From: an uncultured Chitinophagaceae bacterium
GTDB taxonomy: Bacteria; Bacteroidota; Bacteroidia; Chitinophagales; Chitinophagaceae
Assembly: GCA_946479005.1 (NCBI GenBank)
Contig: CAMLEM010000104.1
Location: 1-6,536, forward strand
DNA length: 6,536 nucleotides
Direction of reading: 5' to 3'
Below are positions 1 to 6,526 of the stretch, piece by piece. The first letter of the stretch is position 1. The number at the start of each line of letters is the position of its first letter. The notes under the pieces were generated by a model. That model worked only from the letters and a program-made list of their open reading frames with translations, was not told the DNA's origin and did no database searches. Made by a program: the position numbers and the translations under genes.

Positions 1-77
1 AGGAAAACCTACCGGTTACTGGGGAGCTGACTGGACGCCCGATCATTTGCGTAACTTTAGCCGGATCATAAATTTCA
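1..77. other. Leader of the GH3 gene; identity of upstream gene unclear
   Basis: This 77-base edge segment precedes the GH3 gene. No coding region can be assigned in it. One plus frame ends in TGA at 28-30 and another in TAA at 69-71, so either could be the tail of a gene that begins outside the window. A minus frame is open from an ATG at 46-44 to the window edge and could instead be a divergent gene start. Nothing in the short peptides lets me choose. The stretch is also where a promoter for the GH3 gene would have to lie. Confidence 0.4.
52..59 (+). promoter_or_regulatory. Possible Bacteroidota -7 promoter element
   Basis: TAACTTTA matches seven of eight positions of the Bacteroidota -7 consensus TAnnTTTG and lies 18 bases before the ATG of the GH3 gene, leaving a very short leader. 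No clear -33 TTTG is seen about 20 bases upstream, so the call is weak. If real, it would drive the GH3-LysE pair and perhaps mtgA. Confidence 0.25.
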
Positions 78-1610
78 ATGGCATCTATCATCGACATAAA
101 ACTTCCCAAAGCAATAGCCACAGCCCTGCGGCTACCGCGGAATGATCCAGAAAGGCAGCAGATCAAAGTGTTGAAAAAGCTTTTGAAGAAGGCCCGGTTC
201 ACCGAGTTCGGTCAGAAATACAGGTTTGACGAGATCCTTCTCGGAAAGCATCCCGAAAGAAAATTCCAGGAACTGGTTCCCGTTCACGATTATAACAAGA
301 TCTACGAGGAGTGGTGGAAGAAAACACTGGATGGCGTGGCTGATGTAACCTGGCCGGGAAAGATCAAATACTATGCATTGAGTTCGGGAACTTCCGAAGC
401 AGCCAGTAAATACATTCCCGTGACCAGGGAGCTGTTGCGAAGCAACACGGTGAATTATATGCGCCAGATTTTAAGCCTGTTCTCATATGATCAGGCCAAC
501 AAATGGGCGCTCACAAAGGGTTTCCTGATGCTGGGAGGGGCTACAGACCTGAAAAAAGGCAAGGCCGGATGGTATGCGGGCGACCTCAGTGGAATCCTTG
601 CTAAGAAAAGACCCTTCTGGTTTCAGACCTTTTACAAGCCGGGAGGAAGGATTGCTGCAATAGCAGACTGGAACCAGAAGCTGAATGAGATCGTGGAACG
701 CGCAAAAGACTGGGATGTGGGATTTATCGTTGGCGTTCCCGCGTGGTGCCAGATGTGCATGGAAATGGTGATCGAACATTACAAGGTGAAGAACATTCAC
801 GAGATCTGGCCCAATTTCAGCTTTTTTGTACACGGGGGCGTTGCCTTTGAGCCGTACAAAAAAGGATTTGAAAAGCTCCTGGGAAAACCTATTGTATATA
901 TCGAGAATTACCTGTCGAGTGAAGGTTTTATTGGCTTTAAGACCAGGGAGAACGCGAAGGGAATGCAGCTCATCCTGGACAACAATATTTTTTTCGAGTT
1001 CGTTCCTTTTGACGATAAGAATTTCGACCAGGACGGCCAGATCGTAAGCGATCCCAGGGCCCTCCTGATACACGAAGTGGAACTGGGAAAGGAATATGCA
1101 CTGTTAATGAGCACCAATGCCGGTTCCTGGCGTTATCTCATCGGTGACACCATCAAATTCGTGGACCTGGAAAGAAGCGAAGTGTTGATCACGGGTCGCA
1201 CCAAGCATTTCCTGAGCCTGACCGGGGAGCACCTGAGCGTTGACAATATGAATAAGGCGATAGAAATGGTAAGCGAAGAATTCAATATCAGCATTCCCGA
1301 ATACACGGTGGTGGGATTTCCCTATGAGAATTTCTTTGCCCACCGCTGGTATGTGGCCACTGATGATGCCGTTGAACCCGGCCAGCTGGTCAAAAGCATT
1401 GATCAGAAGTTGCGTCAACTGAATGATGATTATGCGACCGAAAGAGACAGCGCGTTGAAAGAGGTCTTCCTTGAAGTGTTACCGGAAGACCGCTTCCTGA
1501 AATTTATGGAACTGAAAGGCAAGCTCGGAAGCCAGCATAAGTTTCCCAGGGTGATGAAGGGAAAGATGCTGGAAGAATGGTGCGGGTTCCTCGAGTCGGG
1601 TAAGATCTAA
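78..1610 (+). CDS. GH3-family acyl-acid amido synthetase (adenylate-forming)
   Basis: The 510-residue product matches the GH3 (auxin-responsive GH3) family of the ANL adenylating superfamily. Such enzymes activate a carboxylic acid with ATP and couple it to an amine, usually an amino acid. Visible motifs are the phosphate-binding loop LSSGTSEA at 101-108, the aromatic-SSEG adenine-binding motif YLSSEG at 278-283, the ribose-contacting aspartate in YLIGDT (D357), the hinge region GRTKHFLSLTGEH at 373-385, and a C-terminal lysine-rich HKFPRVMKGK at 487-496. Length and motif order are those of a complete enzyme, and no signal peptide or membrane segment is seen, so it should be cytoplasmic. The ATG at 78 is used; no Shine-Dalgarno precedes it, as expected in Bacteroidota. 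The LysE-type exporter starts 9 bases downstream. Family assignment is firm; the acid and amine substrates cannot be read from the sequence. Bacterial members are largely uncharacterised. Confidence 0.93.
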   Translation: MASIIDIKLPKAIATALRLPRNDPERQQIKVLKKLLKKARFTEFGQKYRFDEILLGKHPERKFQELVPVHDYNKIYEEWWKKTLDGVADVTWPGKIKYYALSSGTSEAASKYIPVTRELLRSNTVNYMRQILSLFSYDQANKWALTKGFLMLGGATDLKKGKAGWYAGDLSGILAKKRPFWFQTFYKPGGRIAAIADWNQKLNEIVERAKDWDVGFIVGVPAWCQMCMEMVIEHYKVKNIHEIWPNFSFFVHGGVAFEPYKKGFEKLLGKPIVYIENYLSSEGFIGFKTRENAKGMQLILDNNIFFEFVPFDDKNFDQDGQIVSDPRALLIHEVELGKEYALLMSTNAGSWRYLIGDTIKFVDLERSEVLITGRTKHFLSLTGEHLSVDNMNKAIEMVSEEFNISIPEYTVVGFPYENFFAHRWYVATDDAVEPGQLVKSIDQKLRQLNDDYATERDSALKEVFLEVLPEDRFLKFMELKGKLGSQHKFPRVMKGKMLEEWCGFLESGKI

Positions 1611-1619
1611 ATCTGCCGT

Positions 1620-2252
1620 ATGTGGGAGGCAATTCTCAAAGGACTGGGATTTGGCTTGCTTTTAAGCATCGCAGTGGGACCTGTATTGCTTTCCATCATC
1701 AAGCAAAGTCTGAATAACGGGCACCGCGGGGGCTTTGCATTCATCTTCGGCGTTTCAGCCAGTGATATTTTTCTTGTTCTCATCAGCAATGTATTCACGC
1801 AGCTTTTTAACAGTATCCGGGAATACGAGACCGAAGTGGGGATCGGGGGTTGCATATTCCTGGTCTCAATGGGGATCTATTATTTTTTCTTCAAAAAAGT
1901 TAAGGTGAATGAGGAGGGGAAGCAGATCTTCCGAATGCGAAAACGCGATTTTGTCCGCGTATTTTTTTCGGGGTTTTTTATGAACACGCTGAACCCGGGT
2001 ATCTTCCTCTTCTGGATCACCACTTCCACTGCCGTTATCACTCACAGTGTAAGGGAACGGATCATCATTTTCACCACCTGCCTGGTGTGGATGCTGGGCA
2101 CAGATATCCTTAAAGTTCTTCTCGCCGCCAAGATCAGGAACCGTTTGACGCCTCATAACATCCATATCCTGAACAGGATCAACGGGGTCATACTGATCTT
2201 ATTCGGACTTGGATTGATCTATGGCCTGCTGGTGTACGGCGACCGGATCTAA
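1620..2252 (+). CDS. LysE/RhtB-family amino acid exporter
   Basis: The 210-residue protein has the size and layout of LysE/RhtB translocators, inner-membrane exporters of amino acids and related small molecules. Six hydrophobic segments lie at about 8-29, 39-62, 73-92, 111-136, 146-170 and 184-206. The family's N-terminal GPV signature is at 20-22 within the first helix, and the conserved Asn-Pro motif after the central basic loop is present as MNTLNPGIFLFW at 121-132; the lysine that often follows NP is a glycine here. The positively charged loop at about 92-112 is typical for the cytoplasmic side. The gene follows the GH3 synthetase by 9 bases and is almost certainly co-transcribed with it, which suggests (inference) that it could export the amide product or clear an amino acid. 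Substrate unknown. Confidence 0.9.
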   Translation: MWEAILKGLGFGLLLSIAVGPVLLSIIKQSLNNGHRGGFAFIFGVSASDIFLVLISNVFTQLFNSIREYETEVGIGGCIFLVSMGIYYFFFKKVKVNEEGKQIFRMRKRDFVRVFFSGFFMNTLNPGIFLFWITTSTAVITHSVRERIIIFTTCLVWMLGTDILKVLLAAKIRNRLTPHNIHILNRINGVILILFGLGLIYGLLVYGDRI

Positions 2253-2266
2253 ACATTTCATTCTCC

Positions 2267-2274
2267 TAACTTGC
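2267..2274 (+). promoter_or_regulatory. Possible weak promoter element before mtgA
   Basis: TAACTTGC in the 28-base gap between the LysE gene and mtgA resembles TAnnTTTG with one T missing and lies 7 bases before the mtgA ATG. No convincing -33 TTTG is seen inside the end of the LysE gene. It may be chance; mtgA may simply be read through from upstream. Confidence 0.2.
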
Positions 2275-2280
2275 ACTGGA

Positions 2281-3009
2281 ATGACCGCAAAAAAATCCAT
2301 TAAACGATCATCCCTCCCACGGAGAGCCTGGCGGTTTTTAAAGAGGGCCTTCCTGGCGCTGTTTCTCCTGCAGCTTTTTTATATCATCATCCTTCGCTGG
2401 GTGGATCCACCAATAACGATAACACAGCTTGTAAGCTGGATTTCCGGCAAGGGATTGAAAAGAGATTATGTAAGCCGGAGCAAGATGTCACCTTATGCAA
2501 GGCTTGCCGTCATTGCCTCGGAAGATCAGCGATTCGCCGACCACCAAGGATTCGACTGGAAAAGCATCCGGAAGGCGATGGAATACAATAAAAGGAAACC
2601 GGGCCGCCTGCGGGGAGGCAGTACGATCAGCCAGCAGGTGGCAAAGAACGTATTCCTTTGGCAGGGAAGAAGCTGGTTTCGGAAAGGACTGGAAACCTAT
2701 TTTACATTTATGATCGAGATGTTATGGGGAAAGAAAAGGATCCTGGAAGTTTACCTGAACGTGATTGAAACAGGAAAAGGGATCTTCGGTTACGAGATGG
2801 CCGCCAGGATCTATTTCAAAAAGAAAGCGAAAGATCTCACCCGACAGGAGGCGGCGATCATCACCGCGGGGCTGCCCAGCCCGCGAAGAATACGGGTAAG
2901 CCCGCCTTCTAGTTTCACGCGCTCGCGCGCTCAGGCCATCCAGCGTCAAATGAGTTTCCTGGAACCCGATCCCGATATCCGGCGCATTGTTTATGGGCGA
3001 TCGCCCTGA
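2281..3009 (+). CDS. mtgA: Monofunctional biosynthetic peptidoglycan transglycosylase
   Basis: The 242-residue protein is a GT51 glycosyltransferase without a transpeptidase domain, which polymerises lipid II into glycan strands at the outer face of the inner membrane. A basic cytoplasmic tail (1-21) is followed by one membrane anchor at about 21-39. The catalytic motif SEDQRFADHQGFDW at 80-93 supplies the active-site glutamate E81; the second motif RGGSTISQQVAKN at 111-123 and the third, KKRILEVYLN at 151-160, are intact, as is GIFGYEMAARIYF at 167-179. Length matches family members such as E. coli MtgA. The ATG at 2281 is preferred: an in-frame ATG at 2221 would overlap the LysE gene by 32 bases and add a cysteine-rich, non-family N-terminus. 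The stop lies one base from the convergent glycosyltransferase stop. Confidence 0.93.
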   Translation: MTAKKSIKRSSLPRRAWRFLKRAFLALFLLQLFYIIILRWVDPPITITQLVSWISGKGLKRDYVSRSKMSPYARLAVIASEDQRFADHQGFDWKSIRKAMEYNKRKPGRLRGGSTISQQVAKNVFLWQGRSWFRKGLETYFTFMIEMLWGKKRILEVYLNVIETGKGIFGYEMAARIYFKKKAKDLTRQEAAIITAGLPSPRRIRVSPPSSFTRSRAQAIQRQMSFLEPDPDIRRIVYGRSP

Positions 3010-3028
3010 ATCATTCTATCTTCAGAGG
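3004..3028. terminator. Weak stem-loop at the convergent gene junction
   Basis: CCCTGAA at 3004-3010 can pair with TTCAG-A-GG at 3021-3028, with one bulged base and a 10-base loop, directly over the two convergent stop codons. A run of T is lacking on either side, so it is not a textbook intrinsic terminator. It is the only structure available to separate the two opposing transcription units. Confidence 0.25.
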
Positions 3029-4687
3029 GAACCGCTCGCTATTATGCGTCGGATAATATCCCGGCACTTCCAATGCGAACATTAAGTGGTAATTGCCTTG
3101 CTTTAGATGAGGCATCGCTGTAAATACGATCCGGGGCAATAACAATGCAGCACCTGTTGTAGTCATCTCCAGGTCACTGATCCAACGGTTTCCAGAGAAA
3201 ATGGCCAGCTTTAGATTTAGCGGAAGATGAGAATTTTCTTTGAGTACTTCCCGGTGCCTGCGCGGCATTTCAATTTCCGCAGTAATACTGAGGGGTTCGT
3301 TTGCAGGGACCTCATAGCGGTTCTCAGTGGGTGAGAAATTTAATTTGGCCAGGGAGATAAAACGGGGATCGGAACGGAATCCGACGGTCCCTAAAGGAGT
3401 TTGAAGAGAATCCTCCATCCGCGAAATATCATAAATGTCGAGGTGATAAATGTGAGTCCCGATGAGAGAATCTTCAACCGGCCAGTAATTATATTGGTTG
3501 CGATGTTCTTTGTAGAGATTCTGCGAGTAGGAAATGGTCCCGGAATAAAACCAATACTTTGATGCCCGCTGATAGGAATTGCTGAATACAACGGGCGAAT
3601 TCCCGGTGCGTTCATTCATCTTCGCAGGCCATTCTTTCCAGGCGTGATACTTTTTGCGGATCGAGTCATTGGGGACCAGGTCCGCAACTGTTATGATTCG
3701 TGCCATCAAAACCACGAGAATACTCACCGGTAGCGTAAACCTAAGAGCTTGCAGCCATTTTTCCCGGGTAGCAATGAATTTACAGGAGAGGATGACCAGG
3801 GGTACCAGCACCGGTGCGGTCCAGTTCATTTCCACTTTTCCCCGGAAAGAGCTCAGGAGAAAGAAAACATAGATACCGGTGAGCGTAAACTTCAACGCGC
3901 GATCCATTTTATCCCTGGCGCGAAAAAGAAACGCGGCAGGGATAAGAATGAATCCCGCGACCGGGCCGGCGGCGAGTAGCTGACCCAGTACGTAATCAAG
4001 TGTATGAGAGATCTTATAAGGGTTGACGTTGCTTTCCAGGAGATGATAACGGAAGCTAACCCAGTTATGATCCATCTGCCAGATCAGGTGGGGCGTAAAC
4101 AATAAAAGAGCGACCAGCCCGGCAATGTAAATGCGATAATTCACCAGTAACCGTAAATGAGAGAGGAGGGTAAACAACACAACAAGCCCCCCGTGGTATT
4201 TACTATATAACAACAAAGCGGCTGAAAAACCCAGCAAAACGGTTGTGACGGGATGGTTTTTTTCAAGGAACCTCTTATAGCAAAGAAAGAAGACTGCCGT
4301 AGCGAATATCAACGGCGTATCCGGCACGGCGAAAAAACCGGTGAGCTGCAGTACGGCGATGGAAAGGAGAACGAACTGGAAGACCATCCGGGGTTGATCC
4401 CGGAGCAGGATCCTTAAAATGAATAGCGTTAATATATGAAGAATAAAAGGAAAGAGCCTTACGCCAAATTCATTGGGAAAGATCGCGTAACCCGCTTTAA
4501 CCAGGATCGCGATGAGAGGAGGATGATCGAAATAGCCCCAATCAGGATATTTACTGAAAACCCAGTAATAGGCCTCGTCATCCTGTAATTCCGTAAGCCG
4601 GGCCTGGAACAAACCCAGAAGGATCCATATTCCAAAAAAGATTTTTTCCTGGTGTCTGGAAAGGAGATCTGTGTGCCTGCTGCTCAT
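3011..4687 (-). CDS. GT39/ArnT-like polytopic membrane glycosyltransferase
   Basis: The 558-residue protein has the architecture of the GT-C fold glycosyltransferases (PMT/ArnT type, PMT_2-like), which move a sugar from a polyprenyl-phosphate donor on the outer side of the inner membrane. After a first membrane helix (about 16-30) comes the acidic catalytic motif LQDDEAYYW at 34-42, followed by the family's GYFDHPPLIA at 51-60. About eleven further hydrophobic segments run to residue 334. A loop motif FRGKVEMNWTAP lies at 281-292, where related Bacteroidota enzymes have K..NWTAP. Residues from about 335 to 558 form a soluble, probably periplasmic, tail. The ATG overlaps the stop of the NadR-like gene as TAATG, so translation is likely coupled although no functional link is evident. 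Acceptor and sugar are unknown; lipid A, a surface glycan or a protein is possible. Confidence 0.88.
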   Translation of the reverse strand: MSSRHTDLLSRHQEKIFFGIWILLGLFQARLTELQDDEAYYWVFSKYPDWGYFDHPPLIAILVKAGYAIFPNEFGVRLFPFILHILTLFILRILLRDQPRMVFQFVLLSIAVLQLTGFFAVPDTPLIFATAVFFLCYKRFLEKNHPVTTVLLGFSAALLLYSKYHGGLVVLFTLLSHLRLLVNYRIYIAGLVALLLFTPHLIWQMDHNWVSFRYHLLESNVNPYKISHTLDYVLGQLLAAGPVAGFILIPAAFLFRARDKMDRALKFTLTGIYVFFLLSSFRGKVEMNWTAPVLVPLVILSCKFIATREKWLQALRFTLPVSILVVLMARIITVADLVPNDSIRKKYHAWKEWPAKMNERTGNSPVVFSNSYQRASKYWFYSGTISYSQNLYKEHRNQYNYWPVEDSLIGTHIYHLDIYDISRMEDSLQTPLGTVGFRSDPRFISLAKLNFSPTENRYEVPANEPLSITAEIEMPRRHREVLKENSHLPLNLKLAIFSGNRWISDLEMTTTGAALLLPRIVFTAMPHLKQGNYHLMFALEVPGYYPTHNSERFPLKIE

Positions 4688-5211
4688 TAAATGGTTAGTT
4701 TTTCGACAGCTTGGACCGCGGTTTGTACACGCTGTTCTTCCAGACCGGTGATCTCAGTCCAGGGTGTTTCCTGGTTGACCATAATATCCTTGTAAATATT
4801 GTAAAGGATCATCCGGGTTTGCAGGTCAGGGTATTCCCTCAACTCATCCGGGCTCCAGGGAAGTTCCGTGTTACAAAGAAGATAATGATCATATTGCCTG
4901 TCCACGATCTGGTCCAGGATGAAGCGGTGGCATTTTCCGAAAACAAACTCTGACCAGACCTTCATCACGTACATATTGGTATCGATGAACAGGAATTCTT
5001 TCCCAAGTGACCGGCTGATGTATTCTTCTTCAAGCTGCAACTGACCTTTGGCGATGATTAGCAGGTCGTCATATTGGTAGGAATTTCCTTTGGTCCCGAG
5101 GTATTCCCTTGCATATTCCGGGCACCACAAACAATCAAAATGGTTCGCCAGTCTTTCACAGAGAAAGGATTTCCCGGTGCTTTCGGGGCCCAGGACAACG
5201 ATCTTTTTTAA
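4687..5211 (-). CDS. NadR-like P-loop kinase (AAA_28), start codon uncertain
   Basis: This frame encodes about 174 residues resembling the stand-alone NadR-like ATPases (AAA_28) of Bacteroidota, related to the ribosylnicotinamide kinase domain of NadR. Numbering from the first family-like residue at 5211, the Walker A motif GPESTGKS is at 8-15, WCPEYAREYL at 29-38, YDDLLIIAKGQ at 47-57, the Walker B-like LFIDTN at 74-79 and the lid-type segment CNTELPWSPDELRE at 113-126. The domain is complete. However, there is no ATG, GTG or TTG in frame between the upstream TAA (5262-5260) and the Walker A. The first such codon is TTG at 5130, which would delete the P-loop and cannot give a working enzyme. 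The start given here marks where homology begins (LKKIVV), not a proven codon; rare AUC codons occur at 5238, 5226 and 5223. Next to PnuC it probably traps the imported vitamin by phosphorylation (inference). Confidence 0.8.
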   Translation of the reverse strand, partial: LKKIVVLGPESTGKSFLCERLANHFDCLWCPEYAREYLGTKGNSYQYDDLLIIAKGQLQLEEEYISRSLGKEFLFIDTNMYVMKVWSEFVFGKCHRFILDQIVDRQYDHYLLCNTELPWSPDELREYPDLQTRMILYNIYKDIMVNQETPWTEITGLEEQRVQTAVQAVEKLTI

Positions 5212-5225
5212 TCTGGAACCGATGA

Positions 5226-5271
5226 TTGGCGAATTGATGCAACAAGTTAAGAACTTCGGTTAATTCGCCAA
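5226..5271 (-). promoter_or_regulatory. Bulged hairpin at the gene junction before the NadR-like gene
   Basis: A perfect 10-bp inverted repeat, TTGGCGAATT at 5226-5235 and AATTCGCCAA at 5262-5271, flanks an inner stem: AAC 5241-5243 with GTT 5259-5261, then AAGTT 5244-5248 with AACTT 5252-5256 around a 3-base loop. Two asymmetric bulges (5236-5240 and 5257-5258) interrupt the 18 pairs. In the minus-strand transcript the stop codon of the upstream gene lies inside the stem. No U-run follows, so it is not an intrinsic terminator. A role in translation coupling, in setting the unusual start of the next gene, or in mRNA processing is possible but unproven. Confidence 0.5.
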
Positions 5272-5883
5272 CTCGAACCAACCGCGCGCCCGCGTTTTTT
5301 CGAGCATAGGGATCTTTCCATTGAGCTCAACGGCTTTGCCATAATTATCAAAGTAACCTTCTGAAACCACTGCGATATGACTGTTGCTATATAAGAAAAC
5401 CGCCTTCTTATTTCGAAATTGCCGAAGATCCCTGAGTGTCAGGAAATGCGCCGCATTGGTTTTCCTCTTTAAACCCAGGAGGTGATGAATATGATGGGTG
5501 TTCATTCCTTCCTTGGTGAGAAGCTTGATCGCGTCTGTTTCGGTATATTCCTTATTGTTGAAACCGTGGACCAGGATGGAACGCACCATAATTGCGAAAC
5601 AGAGATCCACGTAGTCTTTGATTTTTTCAAGCTGCGCGGCATCCTTTTTATTTTTGGCGCGCCGGAAATGGATCCTGTTTGACTTTCCCAAACGCTTCAC
5701 ATCTTTTTCCGAAATGGCGTGGATCATCCCGTTTCTAAGCGTGATGATCCAATGATCGTGATACATACGCTTTTTGAAGACGCGGTTCATTCCATATTGC
5801 AGGATGGCTGCCTTGATCAAAACGATGGCCACGCAATTATTATCCTTCTGTCCGAAGCTCTCGATGATGTATTTACCGGTCAT
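5260..5883 (-). CDS. Unnamed protein with papain/C39-like cysteine peptidase pattern
   Basis: I do not recognise this 207-residue protein by name. Near the N-terminus, GQKDNNCVAIVLIKAAI (11-27) followed by LQYG resembles the start of the C39-like and papain folds: Gln12, then the candidate nucleophile Cys17 at the head of a helix. Near the C-terminus, NSHIAVVSEGYFDNYG (167-182) looks like the His-strand and Asp/Asn part of the triad (His169, Asp179 or Asn180). The middle (60-160) is basic and mostly helical, with a HHIHH cluster at 130-134. No signal peptide or membrane helix is seen, so it should be cytoplasmic. The ATG at 5883 is preferred, 19 bases after the pnuC stop; a GTG at 5928 would add 15 residues and overlap pnuC by 26 bases. 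It lies between transporter and kinase, so it probably shares their regulation. The peptidase reading is inference from the pattern alone; it could be inactive or a different fold. Confidence 0.75.
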   Translation of the reverse strand: MTGKYIIESFGQKDNNCVAIVLIKAAILQYGMNRVFKKRMYHDHWIITLRNGMIHAISEKDVKRLGKSNRIHFRRAKNKKDAAQLEKIKDYVDLCFAIMVRSILVHGFNNKEYTETDAIKLLTKEGMNTHHIHHLLGLKRKTNAAHFLTLRDLRQFRNKKAVFLYSNSHIAVVSEGYFDNYGKAVELNGKIPMLEKTRARGWFELAN

Positions 5884-5902
5884 ACCGGGTAAATGGCGAA
5901 TT

Positions 5903-6526
5903 TTAAGCCAATTTCGCGGAAGCGGCACGGATCCTTTTTCGCCACTCCCAAAGGCCCCAGAATGCCATAAAAAGGAGTACCAGGTAGTACACCGAGGTCA
6001 CGACATAATTTTTGGCGAAATAAAGTGGAATGGACGCAACATTGGTTGCGATCCACCAGTACCAGTTTTCAAGCTTTTTCCTGGTCATCAGCCACATCCC
6101 GGTGAAAGCTGAGGCGGAAGCAAATGCATCAGCCCAGGGAATGGCGCCGGGTGCAAAGCTTTTTTGCATCCAGGAAAGTGCAGAGAAAATGACCAGGTAG
6201 CAGGTTAAAAAGAAACCAAGCTGGTAGGCCCACCATTTACGGTCGGACCTTGTTATATGAAGTTTAACCTGTTTTCGTTCATCCCGCCGGTTCCAGATGA
6301 TCCAACCGTAAATGCTCATTATGGTATAGTAGACATTGACGGACGCTTCACCGTACAGGTCCCCTTTTATGGAGATCCAGATATACAAAACAGTATTGAT
6401 GAGTCCCACCGGGTAAACGAGGATATTCTCTTTCCTGGAAAACCAGACACTGGCGATCCCTGAAACCACAGCAACATATTCGTACCAGGCGGTGTGGCGC
6501 AGGCCCTCGATGAAAGCGTCGAACAT
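5903..6526 (-). CDS. pnuC: PnuC-family vitamin transporter (nicotinamide riboside or thiamine)
   Basis: The 207-residue membrane protein fits the PnuC family, facilitators that move nicotinamide riboside, or in related subgroups thiamine (PnuT) or riboflavin, across the inner membrane with trapping by an intracellular kinase. Around seven hydrophobic segments are seen from residue 15 to 194. Family marks include NILVYPVGLINTVLY at 34-48, the YGWIIW motif at 73-78, the ADAFASASAFTGMWLM stretch at 132-147, and ENWYWW at 153-158 containing the WxxW motif (W155, W158) linked to nicotinamide riboside binding in characterised PnuC. The ATG at 6526 gives a normal N-terminus; only 10 bases lie upstream in the window, so promoter or riboswitch control cannot be judged. 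The NadR-like kinase two genes downstream supports a salvage role. The gene symbol reflects the family; the actual ligand is open. Confidence 0.9.
   Translation of the reverse strand: MFDAFIEGLRHTAWYEYVAVVSGIASVWFSRKENILVYPVGLINTVLYIWISIKGDLYGEASVNVYYTIMSIYGWIIWNRRDERKQVKLHITRSDRKWWAYQLGFFLTCYLVIFSALSWMQKSFAPGAIPWADAFASASAFTGMWLMTRKKLENWYWWIATNVASIPLYFAKNYVVTSVYYLVLLFMAFWGLWEWRKRIRAASAKLA

Noticed and set aside
483..1073. 196-residue open frame on the minus strand inside the GH3 gene, and a second one at 1104-1418
   Set aside because: Both are fully antisense to a clear enzyme with intact motifs, and their peptides show no recognisable domain; they are shadow frames.
2221..2280. Earlier in-frame ATG for mtgA
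   Set aside because: It overlaps the LysE gene by 32 bases and adds a cysteine-rich tail unlike MtgA N-termini; the ATG at 2281 gives a normal basic tail plus anchor.
2917..2930. GC-alternating stretch ACGCGCTCGCGCGC in mtgA
   Set aside because: It encodes an ordinary Thr-Arg-Ser-Arg-Ala segment and forms no extended stem or repeat with other sites.
5205..5281. Alternative kinase start at TTG 5281 in another frame, open through the hairpin up to the A6 run
   Set aside because: It needs a frameshift at the A run and adds about 26 residues before the usual family start; possible only if frameshifting is shown, so not annotated.
5774..6112. 112-residue plus-strand open frame across the pnuC/unnamed gene junction
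   Set aside because: It is antisense to two better-supported genes, and the peptide has no recognisable motif.
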